From Aliiroseovarius sediminilitoris (GTDB lineage Bacteria; Pseudomonadota; Alphaproteobacteria; Rhodobacterales; Rhodobacteraceae), in the NCBI RefSeq assembly GCF_900109955.1, contig NZ_FOJB01000001.1, forward strand, positions 2,914,001-2,978,000: a DNA stretch of 64,000 bases. Reading direction: 5' to 3'. Of the stretch, positions 27,178 to 34,456 are shown in pieces (the stretch's first letter is position 1; each line of letters opens with the position of its first letter). Below the pieces are notes generated by a model, which had not been told where the DNA came from, did not search any database, and saw nothing but the letters and a program-made list of their open reading frames with translations. Made by a program: the position numbers and the translations under genes.

Positions 27178-28200
27178 ATGGGCTATAAAATCGCTGTCGT
27201 TGGTGCCACGGGGAACGTGGGCCGCGAGATGCTGAACATTCTGGCAGAACGCCAGTTTCCTGTGGACGAGATTGTCGCGCTGGCGTCGCGCCGGTCGCTC
27301 GGCACCGAGGTCAGCTTTGGCGATACCACCCTTACCACCAAGGATCTGGATGCGTTTGATTTCACGGGTTGGGACATGGCGCTTTTCGCTGTCGGGTCCG
27401 AGGCCACCAAGCAATACGCCCCCAAGGCGGCTGCCGCAGGTTGCGTCGTTATCGACAACTCGTCGCTCTATCGCTACGATCCCGACATCCCGCTGATCGT
27501 GCCCGAGGTGAACCCGCAAGCGATCCACGACTACAAGAACAAGAACATCATCGCGAACCCCAACTGCTCGACCGCGCAGATGGTTGTCGCGCTGAAGCCC
27601 TTGCATGACCGCGCCCGGATCAAACGGGTTGTTGTGTCGACCTATCAGTCGGTATCCGGTTCGGGCAAAGACGCGATCGACGAGTTGTGGAACCAGACCA
27701 AGGGCATGTATGTGCCGGGGCAGGAAGTGGCCCCGTCGGTTTATCCCAAGCAGATCGCCTTCAACGTGATCCCGCATATTGACGTCTTTATGGACAGTGG
27801 CGACACGAAAGAAGAATGGAAGATGGTCGCCGAGACGAAAAAGATCGTCGATCCGTCGATCAGGGTCACTGCGACCTGCGTGCGCGTTCCGGTTTTTGTT
27901 GGCCACTCGGAATCGGTGAACATCGAGACCGAGGAGTTTCTGGACGAAGACGAAGCCCGCGACATCCTGCGCGAAGCCCCGGGCATTCTTGTCGTGGATA
28001 AGCGCGAAGACGGCGGATACGTCACGCCGGTGGAATGTGTCGGCGACTTCGCCACCTTCATCAGCCGCATCCGTCAGGACGTGACCGTCGAGAATGGCCT
28101 GAACCTCTGGTGTGTGTCAGACAACCTGCGCAAGGGTGCCGCCCTGAACGCAGTTCAGATCGCGGAACTTCTGGGCCGCGAGGTTCTGAAGAAGGGCTGA
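27178..28200 (+). CDS. asd: aspartate-semialdehyde dehydrogenase
   Basis: Reduces aspartyl phosphate to aspartate semialdehyde for lysine, diaminopimelate, threonine and methionine synthesis. It has 340 residues: NADP-binding GATGNVGREML at 8-18, nucleophilic Cys130 in NPNCSTAQ, and the dimerisation domain with VVSTYQSVSGSGKDA. Strong AGGAGG sits 6 nt upstream of the ATG; a GTG one codon earlier overlaps the spacer. An intrinsic terminator follows. Confidence 0.97.
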   Translation: MGYKIAVVGATGNVGREMLNILAERQFPVDEIVALASRRSLGTEVSFGDTTLTTKDLDAFDFTGWDMALFAVGSEATKQYAPKAAAAGCVVIDNSSLYRYDPDIPLIVPEVNPQAIHDYKNKNIIANPNCSTAQMVVALKPLHDRARIKRVVVSTYQSVSGSGKDAIDELWNQTKGMYVPGQEVAPSVYPKQIAFNVIPHIDVFMDSGDTKEEWKMVAETKKIVDPSIRVTATCVRVPVFVGHSESVNIETEEFLDEDEARDILREAPGILVVDKREDGGYVTPVECVGDFATFISRIRQDVTVENGLNLWCVSDNLRKGAALNAVQIAELLGREVLKKG

Positions 28201-28225
28201 ATTCCCATAGTGAGTGAGTTGTGAG

Positions 28226-28252
28226 AGCCCTGCCTTTTGGTGGGGCTTTCTT
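28226..28252 (+). terminator. intrinsic terminator after asd
   Basis: Stem AGCCCTGCC / GGTGGGGCT (9 bp, two G-T pairs) with a TTTT loop, followed by TTCTT. It closes the asd transcript before the accessory operon begins. Confidence 0.75.
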
Positions 28253-28328
28253 ACGTGTGGGAATGACAACTCAGGGTCCAGATTGGATGGTTCCGCAATG
28301 CAGCCAATGCCAACTCCTGAAAAATCGC

Positions 28329-28359
28329 TTTACCCTCCCGCAAGTGGAAGGTCTAGCAT
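28329..28359 (+). promoter_or_regulatory. MerR-family-type promoter with 19-bp spacer
   Basis: -35 TTTACC (28329-28334), a 19-bp spacer, -10 TAGCAT (28354-28359). The spacer contains the dyad ACCCTCC-N7-GGAAGGT (28332-28352; six of seven pairs match), the pattern recognised by CueR/HmrR-like MerR activators. An over-long 19-bp spacer with an internal dyad is the hallmark of promoters that MerR proteins untwist. It lies 33 bp before the CcdA-like start. No merR gene is present in the window. Confidence 0.7.
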
Positions 28360-28392
28360 AAATCCCCAGATTTGATGAAATTAAAGGCACTT

Positions 28393-29061
28393 ATGGAGAT
28401 CACATTTCAAACGCTGCTGCTAGCATTTGGCCTCGGGTTACTCGGCTTCATCGAACCCTGCACCATTGGCGCACATATGCTGTTTCTGGGAGGCCAGCGG
28501 GCCCGCTCGATGGGGCAGCGGATCAGTGCAGCGTTCATCTTTATTCTGGCACGGCTCGTCGTCATGGGCGGATTTGGTGGCTTGATCGTCGTGCTGGGCC
28601 AACGCCTTATCGGGGTGCAGACAAGTGCGTGGCTTGTTTTCGGCGCAATCTATCTTGGCCTTGGGTTTGCGATAATCTCTGGTTGGGACAAAACAATGCG
28701 CCACCACATCGGGTTCGCGCCCGAACGATGGAAGGTTGCCTCCAACCCGCTTCTGCAAGGACTGGCGTTCGGGCTGAACATTCCCGCCTGCGCTGCACCG
28801 ATCCTTTTTGGGCTTATGGGCACTGCGACATTCAGCGGGTCGGCGGCGACTGGTTTTCTGATGATGGCGGTCTTCGCACTCGCGCTGTCGCTCCCACTGG
28901 TGCCGCTTTCCATCATTCCCGGCCTTGCTCGGCCTCTCGAACGGCTTGCAGACTGGTTGCGACCGCGTCGCTGGCTCGTCGGTGTGATCTTTGTCGGGCT
29001 GGGTGTCTGGTCCGCCTGGTTCGGTCTGTTCGTAGAACCTGTGGATTGGAGCGGGACATGA
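28393..29061 (+). CDS. CcdA/DsbD-like thiol-transfer membrane protein
   Basis: A 222-residue protein with six predicted helices. A Pro-Cys pair in the first helix (GFIEPCTIGAH, Cys23) and a second cysteine in the fourth (NIPACAAP, Cys133) match the paired intramembrane cysteines of CcdA/DsbD, which pass electrons from cytoplasmic thioredoxin outward. I use ATG 28393 (AAAGG upstream); an ATG six codons earlier has no ribosome site. Its stop overlaps the start of the next MFS gene (ATGA). Behind a MerR-type promoter, so a metal-stress role is plausible rather than cytochrome c maturation. Confidence 0.8.
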   Translation: MEITFQTLLLAFGLGLLGFIEPCTIGAHMLFLGGQRARSMGQRISAAFIFILARLVVMGGFGGLIVVLGQRLIGVQTSAWLVFGAIYLGLGFAIISGWDKTMRHHIGFAPERWKVASNPLLQGLAFGLNIPACAAPILFGLMGTATFSGSAATGFLMMAVFALALSLPLVPLSIIPGLARPLERLADWLRPRRWLVGVIFVGLGVWSAWFGLFVEPVDWSGT

Positions 29062-30296
29062 CCCCCCGCCGCCGCTTCTGGCACGTCGCAGGTGCAGGCA
29101 CCGCATTTCAGGCAGGGTCGGCGGCCGTGGACAGTGCAACCGTGATGTCGGCGCTGGTTTTCCAATTGACGGGCAGCACGGTCGCGGTAGGCGCGGTCTC
29201 GACGATCCTGCGGCTCGGCTGGCTTCTGCCCCAGCTTTTCGTCGGTTATTTCGCCGGTCGCGGGACGTCTTCAATGCCCTTCTATATTGCAGGCGCGTTT
29301 GGACGGACAGCGGCCATAGCAATACTCGCAATCGTTCTTTGGATCGGTGCGGCGGCCGGTTGGACCCATGCCACACTCGGTGGACTAACCCTTGGGCTTT
29401 GGGTTCTCTACGCTTTTCTCAGCGGCATCGTTGGCGTTCCCTACAACGATATTGTTGCCCGATCCGTTCCGTCGGAACGCCGGAGCCGGATGCTTTCAAT
29501 CCGCTTTTTCGGTGGAGGTATCGTCGCCCTTGTCGTCGCGGCGTTGGCAGACAATTTGCTGCAAACGCTCGATTTTCCTACATCCTATGGTGCCGTGCTT
29601 GGGATCGCGGCGTTCCTGATGTTGCTCTCGTCTTTGATCTTCACTGCAATGGGAGAACCCGAGCAGAAGTCGCCTTCCAACGCGGCGAGTAGTTTCACGG
29701 CCTATTTGCGCGAGGGTGCAGTGACGTTCCAGAACGATCCGGTATTCCGTCGCTTCGTTTTTGCGCAATGGTGCGGAGGCGCTGTTCTCATCGCCGCTCC
29801 TTTTTTTGTCGTCGCGGCCGATCACCTTGGGTTAGGTTTGGAGAACGTGGCGCTGTTACTCGGTGCACAGACCTTAGGAGCGCTTGCGGGAAATCCGCTT
29901 TGGGGCTGGTGGGGCGATAGCTTGGGTAAATTGAGCCTGATGCGCGCAATCGCAATTGCCCGCACAGCTCCGCCAATCGCCCTTCTGGTTCTTCTGCTGA
30001 TGCCCTTTCCGCCAGAGCTGGTTGCGCCAATCTTGCTGGTCGTCTTCTTCGTTCTTGGCGCATTGGCGAATGGACTGACGATTGCGGTTATCGGGCTGCT
30101 GATGGAGATATCACCCGACGACCGACGCCCCGCCTATAGCGGATATTTCAACGCGCTGACAGCACCCGCTTTCGTTCTCCCTCTTGTCGGAGGCTTTGCT
30201 GTCGCTGCCTTGGGAACATGGATCGTCTTCGCGACTGCGCTTGCGGCCGCAATCGGCCAAGCCATGTTTCTGGTGAAGATTGATGTGCGAGAATGA
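29058..30296 (+). CDS. MFS transporter co-transcribed with the CcdA-like gene
   Basis: A 412-residue, 12-helix major facilitator beginning MTPRRRFWHVAGAGTAFQAG, translationally coupled to the CcdA-like gene by an ATGA overlap. The loop after helix 2-3 reads FVGYFAGRGTS and the helix 4-5 region PYNDIVARSVPSERR resembles the motif of MFS drug or siderophore exporters. The substrate is unknown. The longer frame that begins inside the upstream gene is not used. Given the promoter, efflux of a metal, metal complex or thiol conjugate is the working idea. Confidence 0.85.
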   Translation: MTPRRRFWHVAGAGTAFQAGSAAVDSATVMSALVFQLTGSTVAVGAVSTILRLGWLLPQLFVGYFAGRGTSSMPFYIAGAFGRTAAIAILAIVLWIGAAAGWTHATLGGLTLGLWVLYAFLSGIVGVPYNDIVARSVPSERRSRMLSIRFFGGGIVALVVAALADNLLQTLDFPTSYGAVLGIAAFLMLLSSLIFTAMGEPEQKSPSNAASSFTAYLREGAVTFQNDPVFRRFVFAQWCGGAVLIAAPFFVVAADHLGLGLENVALLLGAQTLGALAGNPLWGWWGDSLGKLSLMRAIAIARTAPPIALLVLLLMPFPPELVAPILLVVFFVLGALANGLTIAVIGLLMEISPDDRRPAYSGYFNALTAPAFVLPLVGGFAVAALGTWIVFATALAAAIGQAMFLVKIDVRE

Positions 30297-30304
30297 AGGG
30301 GAAA

Positions 30305-30368
30305 GGCGGGACAACTCGGCTGACTGGGTGAGAAACGGAGACTCGGCAAATATCTGGAAAGTCCCGCC
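30305..30368. repeat. spaced 8-bp inverted repeat
   Basis: GGCGGGAC (30305-30312) and its exact complement GTCCCGCC (30361-30368) flank 48 bp between the MFS gene and the convergent SRPBCC gene. It may form a long stem-loop at the mRNA 3' end. There is no T-tract. Confidence 0.35.
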
Positions 30369-30392
30369 AATCTTGCCCTGAATGACGTATTG

Positions 30393-30926
30393 TCACCCAG
30401 CTTCGACCAACGCCTTCAGATTGGCCAAGCCTTTTTCGTAATCGGCTCCAATCCAGCTGTCGAACATCAGGCCCATCCACCGGGCAAAGGGATTCATGCC
30501 CAATTTCGTGTCAAAGCCCCAAGTTACCAATGTCCCACCGTCCGCCGGTTCCAGATCGAAATAGGCATTCGCCAATCCCTGCGGTCCAAAATCCAGCGCG
30601 GTTTCCACACGTTCGTTGGGGGTGCTGGCCGTAATTACCTGAATACCAGTCCCTACGCTTGGTTCATCAGACGACCAGCGAAGCGTGTTACCGACACCGT
30701 CCTCTGGCCCTTCATAGGTAAGCTCTACATTCGGGTCGCGAGACAGCCATGGCGACCATGCTTCGGTGGCTTGCATCGAGTTGACGTGCGGAAAGATGTC
30801 CGCGGCGGGGGCAGATATCTGTATTGAACGACTGACGGACACTTCAGACGGCAGCAAGAACGCAATCGCGATCAGGGCGACCACGACGATCGCGAACCCC
30901 TTCAACAGCCCAAAAACAAGCTTCAT
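30393..30926 (-). CDS. membrane-anchored SRPBCC/polyketide-cyclase-like protein
   Basis: A 177-residue protein starting MKLVFGLLKG (GGAAGGGA upstream). The first about 25 residues form one hydrophobic helix, then a START/Bet v 1-like domain with the segment VSRSIQISAPAADIFPHVNS that opens many SRPBCC proteins, and the DWIGADYEKGL-like C-terminal helix region. The family binds hydrophobic ligands; the ligand is unknown. It is the last gene of the lipid cassette on the minus strand, 45 bp after the CDP-alcohol phosphotransferase gene, so a role with lipids is possible. Confidence 0.75.
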   Translation of the reverse strand: MKLVFGLLKGFAIVVVALIAIAFLLPSEVSVSRSIQISAPAADIFPHVNSMQATEAWSPWLSRDPNVELTYEGPEDGVGNTLRWSSDEPSVGTGIQVITASTPNERVETALDFGPQGLANAYFDLEPADGGTLVTWGFDTKLGMNPFARWMGLMFDSWIGADYEKGLANLKALVEAG

Positions 30927-30971
30927 GTAAATCCCTTCCAATAATGGATAAAGGATAGCATGAATTGAGGA

Positions 30972-31589
30972 TTAACGCGATTTAAGTGCAGCGATCATGC
31001 GCTTACCGCGCCGAAGCGCCGTGAACGCCGTGCCCAGAAAGATAACCCAAAGGGCAAGCTCCAGCGTGACCAGCCCGAACACAACAGGCGCAAACACCGC
31101 AAACACTGCGGCCAATGTGGCAAGCGCCATGCGGTGCTGCTTCGCCATTGGGCCGGAAAAGTCAGGCTCCAACCCCTGCGCAGCACCTGCTTCGCGGGTG
31201 TAGGCGGTCAGAACAGCCATGGTCGCCGCAGCCCAGCCCAGCGCAGGCACGCCAACCCCAAAACCCATACCCACAAGGATCGCGATATCCGCATAGCGAT
31301 CCGGTGCCTCGTTCCAGAATGGACCGTCGGATTCCGCGCGCCCCCCTTCGACCGCAACCATCCCGTCAAACAGATTGCACAGCAGCCGGGCCTGTACCGA
31401 CAGCGCGGCAATGATCAGCCAAACAGCCGACGCCCCGCCTGACAGCCAGAAGGCCGTGCCCGCAAACACCGCGCACAGGATCGACGCTTGGCTGATCTGG
31501 TTGGGCGTGATGTCTTTATGCGCAAGCCAGGAGGCGGCGCGCTGCGCCCATTTACGGTCGCGGGTTGCGATGGGTCGTCGTTGTGTCAT
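30972..31589 (-). CDS. CDP-alcohol phosphatidyltransferase family protein with altered motif (YnbA-like)
   Basis: A 205-residue membrane enzyme of the CDP-OH-P family. Aligning the signature D-x2-D-G-x2-A-R-x8-G-x3-D-x3-D gives N72, D75, G76, A79, V80, G89, N93, D97. Spacing is exact, but the first and third aspartates are Asn and the arginine is Val. D75 and the presumed catalytic D97 remain. The gene lies next to a CDP-diglyceride synthase-like and an acyltransferase gene, like E. coli ynbABC. The product may be an unusual phospholipid; the acceptor alcohol is unknown. Confidence 0.8.
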   Translation of the reverse strand: MTQRRPIATRDRKWAQRAASWLAHKDITPNQISQASILCAVFAGTAFWLSGGASAVWLIIAALSVQARLLCNLFDGMVAVEGGRAESDGPFWNEAPDRYADIAILVGMGFGVGVPALGWAAATMAVLTAYTREAGAAQGLEPDFSGPMAKQHRMALATLAAVFAVFAPVVFGLVTLELALWVIFLGTAFTALRRGKRMIAALKSR

Positions 31590-31607
31590 GAGACCTCAAC
31601 TATTAAA

Positions 31608-32549
31608 TCAGGCGACGGACCAGAAATAGCGCGTCAGGTGAAAGAAGATGGGGGCAGAAAAAACGACGCTGTCCAGCCGATCAATAAACCCACCATGGCC
31701 TGCGATCAGATGGCCCCAATCCTTCACCCCTTTGTCGCGTTTGATGGCTGACATCACCAGCCCGCCGAAAAAACCCATCAGGGTGACGACCAAAGACAGG
31801 CCTGCCGCCTCAAGCGGGGTGAACGGCGTCATCCACCACAACCCTGCCCCCACTGCCGAGGCGCTGATAATCCCGCCCAGAAACCCCTCCCACGTTTTCG
31901 AGGGTGACAGGCGCGGCGCGATTTTGTGCCGCCCAATCAGCTTGCCCCAGACATATTGCAGCACATCCGACAATTGCACCACGACCACCAGGAACGCGAC
32001 AAGAAGCACGTTCTTGCCCTCATATCCGGGGATATTCAGCGACAGAAGCGCAGGCACATGGCTGGCTGCAAAGACGCAGATCATAAGACCCCATTGCGTT
32101 TCGGCCACGCGAGTCAAGAAGCCATCCGTGTCACCGTGAACGGCGACGACGATAGGCAGCAAAAGGAAGGCATAGACCGGGATGAACACAGAAAACATGC
32201 CATACCAATCCGCCCAGATCAGGACGTATTGCACCGGCAGGATCACGAAAAAGCTGACCACCAAGGCCCAATGGTCGGCACGCCGCTTGGCGGTCAGGGT
32301 CAGAAACTCCCGCAACCCCGCGAAACTGAGCACTGCAAACAGGATGACAACACCCGCCTGCCCGCCCAACATGGCCAGCGCCAGCAGGACAGCCATGCCC
32401 CACCATGCATTGATTCGGGCGACAAGGTTGTCGATCACCTCGTTATCCGGACCGATCCGCGCCTTCAGCACCTGACCAATTACCGACGCGACAATCAAGA
32501 TTGCCAAGACCCCGCTGATCAGGGTGGTGAATTCAGCAGGGGCATTCAT
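31608..32549 (-). CDS. phosphatidate cytidylyltransferase (CdsA/YnbB-like)
   Basis: Makes CDP-diacylglycerol from CTP and phosphatidate. It has 313 residues with about eight helices. The C-terminal signature is complete: S-x2-KR then KD-WG then GHGGFIDRLD, preceded by LSPSKTWEG. The start ATG overlaps the acyltransferase stop (ATGA), so translation is coupled. It is longer at the N-terminus than the housekeeping CdsA and sits with a YnbA-like gene, so it may serve the cassette rather than bulk phospholipid synthesis. Confidence 0.88.
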   Translation of the reverse strand: MNAPAEFTTLISGVLAILIVASVIGQVLKARIGPDNEVIDNLVARINAWWGMAVLLALAMLGGQAGVVILFAVLSFAGLREFLTLTAKRRADHWALVVSFFVILPVQYVLIWADWYGMFSVFIPVYAFLLLPIVVAVHGDTDGFLTRVAETQWGLMICVFAASHVPALLSLNIPGYEGKNVLLVAFLVVVVQLSDVLQYVWGKLIGRHKIAPRLSPSKTWEGFLGGIISASAVGAGLWWMTPFTPLEAAGLSLVVTLMGFFGGLVMSAIKRDKGVKDWGHLIAGHGGFIDRLDSVVFSAPIFFHLTRYFWSVA

Positions 32550-33196
32550 CGTGCAACCTCGTCTGCCACTTTGGTCAGCGCAGCCTCGGCGCGCGCCAGA
32601 AACGCCGCCTTGTCCTCGTTCTCGACCACGCAGAGCGGCTCCCCAAATGTGACCGAGCACAAAAGCGGCACCGGGATCACCTTGCCCTTCGGCATGACCG
32701 AGGTCAGGTTGTCGATCCATGTCGGCACAAGCTCCACATCGGGTCGTGCCTGCGCCAGATGGTAAAGCCCGGGCTTGAACGGCAACAGCGTGTCGTCGGT
32801 CATGTTACGGGTGCCTTCGGGAAACAGGATCAGGCTTGCACCTTCATCCAGCGCTGTGACCATCTGGCTGATGGGATCCTCGCGACGGGTCTCTGGATTG
32901 CGGTCGATCAGAACAGCATTGAAAACCTCGCGCCCGATGAAGGTTTTCAGCTTGCCCGTTAGCCAATAGTCCGACCCGGCAACCGGACGGGTGCGCCCCC
33001 TAAGCGCAGGCGGCAGCACTGTCCAGATCAACACGAAATCTCCGTTCGAGCTGTGGTTGGCGAAATAGATGCGCTGGCGCGGCACCGGCTCAACCCCCTG
33101 CCACACGCCGCGCACCGCTGTCACAACCCTCGCGAAAAGCGAAATCGCGTTGCCAACCAAAAAGGGCAGTGCGCTATGAAACATCCACCTGACCAA
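32546..33196 (-). CDS. 1-acyl-sn-glycerol-3-phosphate acyltransferase family protein
   Basis: PlsC-type acyltransferase of 216 residues. The catalytic HX4D motif is NHSSNGD (47-53) and the substrate-binding motif FPEGTR is near residue 124-129. An N-terminal hydrophobic segment would hold it at the inner membrane. First gene of the cassette; its product, phosphatidate, is the substrate of the next gene's product. It is 5 bp from the stop of the carbonic anhydrase gene, which runs in the same direction. Confidence 0.9.
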   Translation of the reverse strand: MVRWMFHSALPFLVGNAISLFARVVTAVRGVWQGVEPVPRQRIYFANHSSNGDFVLIWTVLPPALRGRTRPVAGSDYWLTGKLKTFIGREVFNAVLIDRNPETRREDPISQMVTALDEGASLILFPEGTRNMTDDTLLPFKPGLYHLAQARPDVELVPTWIDNLTSVMPKGKVIPVPLLCSVTFGEPLCVVENEDKAAFLARAEAALTKVADEVAR

Positions 33197-33201
33197 TCAG
33201 A

Positions 33202-33849
33202 TCAGACAGGACGGAACGTCTTGCTCTTGGCGTCGTAATATTCCAACCCGCCTTCGCCGATGTCGTTCCACAACCCATGTAGCGTCAGCTTGCCGTCTGC
33301 CACAGCGTCCTGAACAAACGGAAAGGTCAGCAGATTTTCCATCGACACAAGCACGGCTTCTTTTTCAAGCGTTGCGCTGTCGATCTCGGCGTCGTTGCCG
33401 CCAAGACGCTCATACCCCGGTTTTAGAATGTCGATCCAACGCCCTACAAAGGACGTTTTTTCGGACAGTTCCGGTGCGCGGCCATGGCACATTTCGTGAA
33501 ACCCATGCACGCCGCCACAGCTGGAATGACCCAGCACGATCAGATGGGCGACCTTCAAGGCGGTCACGGCATATTCGATCGCCGCCGATGTGCCGTGGTA
33601 ATCACCGTCCGGCGCGTATGGCGGAACAAGGTTTGCGATGTTGCGGTGAATGAAGAACTCGCCCTGATCCGCGCCGAAAATCGCCGTGACGTGAACGCGA
33701 GAATCACAGCAGGATATGACCATGGCGCGCGGATGCTGTCCCTGTTCAGCAAGTTGTCGATACCAGGATTGGTTATCGGCATACCCCGTGGCCTTCCAGC
33801 CATGGTAACGTTGAGCAAGATAGTTGGGCAGCGGTTGCGCGCGTTCCAT
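33202..33849 (-). CDS. beta-carbonic anhydrase
   Basis: Interconverts CO2 and bicarbonate. It has 215 residues from the ATG with GGAGGA 6-7 nt upstream. Zinc ligands: Cys47 in the C-x-D-S-R motif (D49, R51), His108 and Cys111 in GHSSCG. This is the plant-type beta class. It lies directly upstream of the acyltransferase gene on the same strand and may share its promoter, which would give it bicarbonate-for-lipid-synthesis logic, though adjacency may be chance. Confidence 0.94.
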   Translation of the reverse strand: MERAQPLPNYLAQRYHGWKATGYADNQSWYRQLAEQGQHPRAMVISCCDSRVHVTAIFGADQGEFFIHRNIANLVPPYAPDGDYHGTSAAIEYAVTALKVAHLIVLGHSSCGGVHGFHEMCHGRAPELSEKTSFVGRWIDILKPGYERLGGNDAEIDSATLEKEAVLVSMENLLTFPFVQDAVADGKLTLHGLWNDIGEGGLEYYDAKSKTFRPV

Positions 33850-33989
33850 GATGTCCTCCAATTCCTGTTGCCCCGTATGTAGGTGGCAATCGTATGAAAT
33901 TCGAGAAAATTTTGCAGTATCCATATACGAATTCTTGAGGCCGTTACGTCACGATCACCACGAGAGGGAATATTACTAGGGGTGAACAG

Positions 33990-34370
33990 GTGACTGTCGT
34001 TGTAAAGTTAAGCCACAGGGAAACCGTGCGGCTGGATCGCGCGCAATTGGAACGCATGTATGTGCAATGGGGCCCGGTGCGGGCCGATAAAGAGGTCAAT
34101 CAGGCCCTTGAGGATTTGGCAATCGGCATGGCCGATGTTCAGAAATCACACCGACAAGGGCGAACCGAAGATCTGCGTGATCAGGTGCGAAATCTGATCG
34201 CGATTGCCAACAGAATCGGCATGACAAGCCTTGGCCGGGTGGCCCGCGATGTGCTTGATCTGTCCAACACAAGCGACCTTCCGGCCTTCAACGCAACGGT
34301 GGCGCGTTTGGGCCGGATCAGTGAACGCAGCCTGATTGCCGTGTGGGACATTCAGGATATGTCGATCTAA
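33990..34370 (+). CDS. conserved hypothetical helical protein, possibly a degenerate HPt-like domain
   Basis: A 126-residue protein starting at GTG (AGGGGTGAAC upstream). It is almost all helix. The segment RNLIAIANRIGMTSLGRVARD (split here at about 67-87) resembles the HPt helix pair in which a histidine normally accepts phosphate, but no histidine is present at that place. I do not recognise a named family. It stands alone between carbonic anhydrase and leucyl aminopeptidase, with its own likely promoter. Confidence 0.6.
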   Translation: MTVVVKLSHRETVRLDRAQLERMYVQWGPVRADKEVNQALEDLAIGMADVQKSHRQGRTEDLRDQVRNLIAIANRIGMTSLGRVARDVLDLSNTSDLPAFNATVARLGRISERSLIAVWDIQDMSI

Positions 34371-34456
34371 GCGGTTCCAAGCCGACCCGTGCCTTTGCCT
34401 TGCGGTGCCGCGCTGTCGCGTTAAGTTGTCTTCGCAACAACATATCCGAGGCCAAG

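Noticed and set aside
28629-29057. A long N-terminal extension of the second MFS gene
   Set aside because: It overlaps the CcdA-like gene in another frame; the ATG at 29058 gives a normal transporter start.
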